Below are positions 5,929 to 7,192 of a DNA stretch of 7,192 nt, in pieces. This stretch comes from DASXUC01 sp036505015. GTDB lineage: Bacteria > Sysuimicrobiota > Sysuimicrobiia > Sysuimicrobiales > Kaftiobacteriaceae. The stretch's first letter is position 1. Every line of letters begins with the position of its first letter. Made by a program: the position numbers and the translations under genes. The stretch covers positions 1-7,192 of the forward strand of contig DASXUC010000091.1 in assembly GCA_036505015.1 (NCBI GenBank), given 5' to 3'. Under the pieces are notes generated by a model. That model ran no database searches. It saw only the letters and a list, made by a program, of their open reading frames with translations, and was not told the DNA's origin.

Positions 5929-6581
5929 CACGGATAACTCCAGAACCGCCCTACAACAATGAACCGTGGTTCGTGGAGTTGAAGAAACTCCTCCGCGACC
6001 GCGAGGCGGCTGAAGGCGTTCTCGACTATCCGCCCTCCCGGTTAGGGCGAGGCTACTGGGAGCAGTTGGGCCGCAAGAAAGTCTGGATCGTGATTGAACC
6101 CGAACGCGAGTCAACACCGCTCACCGACGATCTTAGGGCCGCGATCAACGGCGCGAAGCTATCCACAGATGCGCTTTACGCATTGAGCGCAATCGTCCGA
6201 TATGGAGCGCACTCCTCATCCAAGGGGGGGCAGCCTTTTGGAACCCCTGAAGGACTGACACTACGGGAAGTGGGCGCTCTGCTAGATTGGTACCGCCGCC
6301 ACGGAGAGGGATACTCCCCACGGCAGCGTGAAGCTCTTTGGCTCAAAGAGGATGCCGTCCGAAAAATTATCATCCGCGCGATTAGGGCATTGAGGGAACA
6401 GATTGCTACAGTACGCCAACCCCGACGCTCAACGGCGCACTATCGACGCCTGAAAGCCCGCCCGGTGATTGTGTCCCTGACTGATGCCGTTGAAATGTTG
6501 GAGGAGCTTATCTTCGCTGCCAAGTCCGGGCGTCGAACAGATCGGGCTAAAGCTAGGAGATTCTTGGCTAGCGGGAAGTAA
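5925..6581 (+). CDS. Uncharacterised 218-aa element protein with a possible sigma-region-4-like segment
   Basis: I do not recognise this protein. Its ATG overlaps the preceding stop as ATGA, so it is probably translationally coupled. The N-terminal 65 residues are mixed charged and aromatic (WFVELKKLLRDREAAEG; GRGYWEQLGRKKVWIVIEPE). At about residues 108-160, TLREVGALLDWYRRHGEGYS, then PRQREALWL and AVRKIIIRAIRALREQI look like the two halves of a sigma-70 region 4 helix-turn-helix (xLxEVGxLLG ... VRxIxxRALRxLR). Here they are separated by about 20 extra residues. The C-terminal 55 residues are basic and helical. There is no signal peptide or membrane segment. With a DNA-binding neighbour upstream and dnaB downstream, a role in early transcription or replication initiation is plausible, but that rests on context and a weak resemblance. 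Confidence 0.7.
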   Translation: MTRITPEPPYNNEPWFVELKKLLRDREAAEGVLDYPPSRLGRGYWEQLGRKKVWIVIEPERESTPLTDDLRAAINGAKLSTDALYALSAIVRYGAHSSSKGGQPFGTPEGLTLREVGALLDWYRRHGEGYSPRQREALWLKEDAVRKIIIRAIRALREQIATVRQPRRSTAHYRRLKARPVIVSLTDAVEMLEELIFAAKSGRRTDRAKARRFLASGK

Positions 6582-6605
6582 CCCCCGCAAGAATCTAGAT
6601 TATCC

Positions 6606-6618
6606 CCCCGCTCAGGGG
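6606..6618 (+). other. Small G+C hairpin after the 218-aa gene
   Basis: CCCC (6606-6609) and GGGG (6615-6618) enclose GCTCA, followed by TTTATTGT. It might act as a weak terminator, but the stem is only four pairs and the T run is interrupted. Confidence 0.3.
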
Positions 6619-6643
6619 TTTATTGTCCGGTTTCGCCTAGACA

Positions 6644-6700
6644 GTATGGGAGGAACCCCACCGTAACACCTCCCATACCCGCTTGCCGCAGTTTTGCGGC
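6644..6700 (+). repeat. Two consecutive hairpins upstream of dnaB
   Basis: GTATGGGAGG (6644-6653) and CCTCCCATAC (6669-6678) form a perfect 10-bp inverted repeat with a 15-base loop. Six bases later, GCCGCA (6685-6690) pairs with TGCGGC (6695-6700) around a GTTT loop. Neither is followed by a T tract. The second hairpin ends 15 bases before the AAGGG ribosome site of dnaB. Candidates are a translational control structure, an RNA-processing site, or a replication-protein binding site. Confidence 0.65.
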
Positions 6701-6731
6701 CAAACCCCGTGGAACAAGGGTATCCCGTAAA

Positions 6732-7192
6732 ATGAAGTCCGCACCGCTTTCCCCCGAACAGATTCCGCATAGCTTTGAAGCCGAAGCAGCCGTCCTTGGC
6801 TGTCTCTTCTTGGCCGCGCAGGTTAGCGAAGCAGACAAGATTATCAAGGACACCCTAGATGTTCTCGGCCCGCAGGCTTTTTTCAGTCCGCGTCACCGAA
6901 AAATATTTGACGCAATACATGCGGTTGCACTGGACGGCCTATCGCCCGACCTTGTAACGGTCACAGATCACTTATTGACGGGCGGAAACTTGGAGGCCGC
7001 CGGCGGTCCTGCCTACATCACCGAGATTGTCGGCGGTGTCTTCTCGGTCGAACTCTTACCACAATATCTGACAATCGTTCGGCGAAATTGGGCGGGCCGA
7101 CGGCTTCAGGAGTTGGGTACACATCTTGTAAATGAAGGCGGTCAAGATCCCGAAAGCTTGCAATCGCTAGCTAGAGAAACCCTTGACGGGTT
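6732..7192 (+). CDS. dnaB: Replicative DNA helicase, DnaB family (N-terminal part, continues beyond window)
   Basis: The frame is open from ATG 6732 to the edge (153 codons). It matches the DnaB N-terminal domain: IPHSFEAEAAVLGCLFL near residues 11-27, FFSPRHRKIFDAI (about 50-62), a PDLVTVTDHL stretch, LEAAGGPAYITEI (about 87-99), then LPQYLTIVRRNWAGRRLQELG (about 107-127), which is the typical Y-x-x-I-V-x-x-x-x-x-R-R/K-L ending. The RecA-like ATPase domain with Walker motifs would lie outside the window. DnaB unwinds DNA as a hexameric ring at replication forks. A copy in this setting is most likely the element's own helicase rather than the host's. The start has AAGGG (6716-6720) 11 bases upstream, a rather long spacing, but no other in-frame start is close. 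Confidence 0.88.
   Translation, partial: MKSAPLSPEQIPHSFEAEAAVLGCLFLAAQVSEADKIIKDTLDVLGPQAFFSPRHRKIFDAIHAVALDGLSPDLVTVTDHLLTGGNLEAAGGPAYITEIVGGVFSVELLPQYLTIVRRNWAGRRLQELGTHLVNEGGQDPESLQSLARETLDG

Larger units (their letters stand above)
4904..7192. mobile_element. Probable prophage or integrated element, left end within comEC (continues beyond window)
   Basis: Three things point to a junction at about 4904. comEC homology stops in mid-domain, base composition falls towards 50% G+C, and the gene content changes to an Xre repressor, a divergent promoter region, a LexA-like regulator, an unknown protein and a DnaB helicase. That order is typical of a temperate phage early region. No integrase, att repeat or structural gene can be seen, and only one end is present. 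A plasmid-like element or an assembly chimera is therefore not excluded. No tRNA gene lies at the join, which fits integration into a protein-coding gene. Confidence 0.65.

Overview
The window reads as a piece of chromosome from a high-G+C bacterium that uses T-box riboswitches, joined at about position 4900 to the early region of what looks like a prophage or related integrated element. T-box control of thrS occurs in Firmicutes, Actinobacteria, Chloroflexi and several deep-branching or thermophilic candidate phyla. The sequence alone does not settle the phylum. G+C drops sharply across the join: 48 of 60 bases are G or C at 4201-4260, against 30 of 60 at 5701-5760.

Host part (1-4903). On the minus strand, running off the left edge, is a secreted protein with two Ig-like beta-sandwich repeats (1-530). 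Diverging from it is a thrS transcription unit. It has a near-consensus sigma-70-type promoter (672-701) and a complete T-box leader (about 711-1032) with an ACC threonine specifier, a canonical T-box sequence, and mutually exclusive antiterminator and terminator. A full-length threonyl-tRNA synthetase gene follows (1048-2970). A 142-nt gap holding a long 16-bp-stem hairpin separates thrS from comEC/rec2 (3113-4915), the inner-membrane DNA-uptake channel gene. comEC is broken: its C-terminal metallo-beta-lactamase domain stops immediately after the HPHEDH metal-binding motif.

Element part (about 4904-7192). A rho-independent-type terminator lies just past the join. It is followed by a minus-strand Xre-type repressor gene (4990-5589). 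A 105-bp divergent control region carries two face-to-face promoters, whose perfect TTGACA boxes sit inside a 9-bp inverted repeat. Rightward from it run a stand-alone LexA-like DNA-binding domain (5695-5928), an unrecognised 218-aa protein translationally coupled to it (5925-6581), a spacer with two hairpins, and a replicative DnaB-type helicase gene that leaves the window (6732-7192). The arrangement of repressor, divergent switch, small regulators and replication helicase is what a temperate phage early region looks like.

The most interesting reading is that a temperate element has integrated inside the competence gene comEC. This would resemble Listeria phage A118 in comK and lactococcal TP901-1 in comGC, so uptake of DNA could depend on element excision. 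No integrase is visible in the window, so it would have to lie at the other end. The second point of interest is the tandem 7-nt repeats that form a long hairpin inside the thrS T-box linker.
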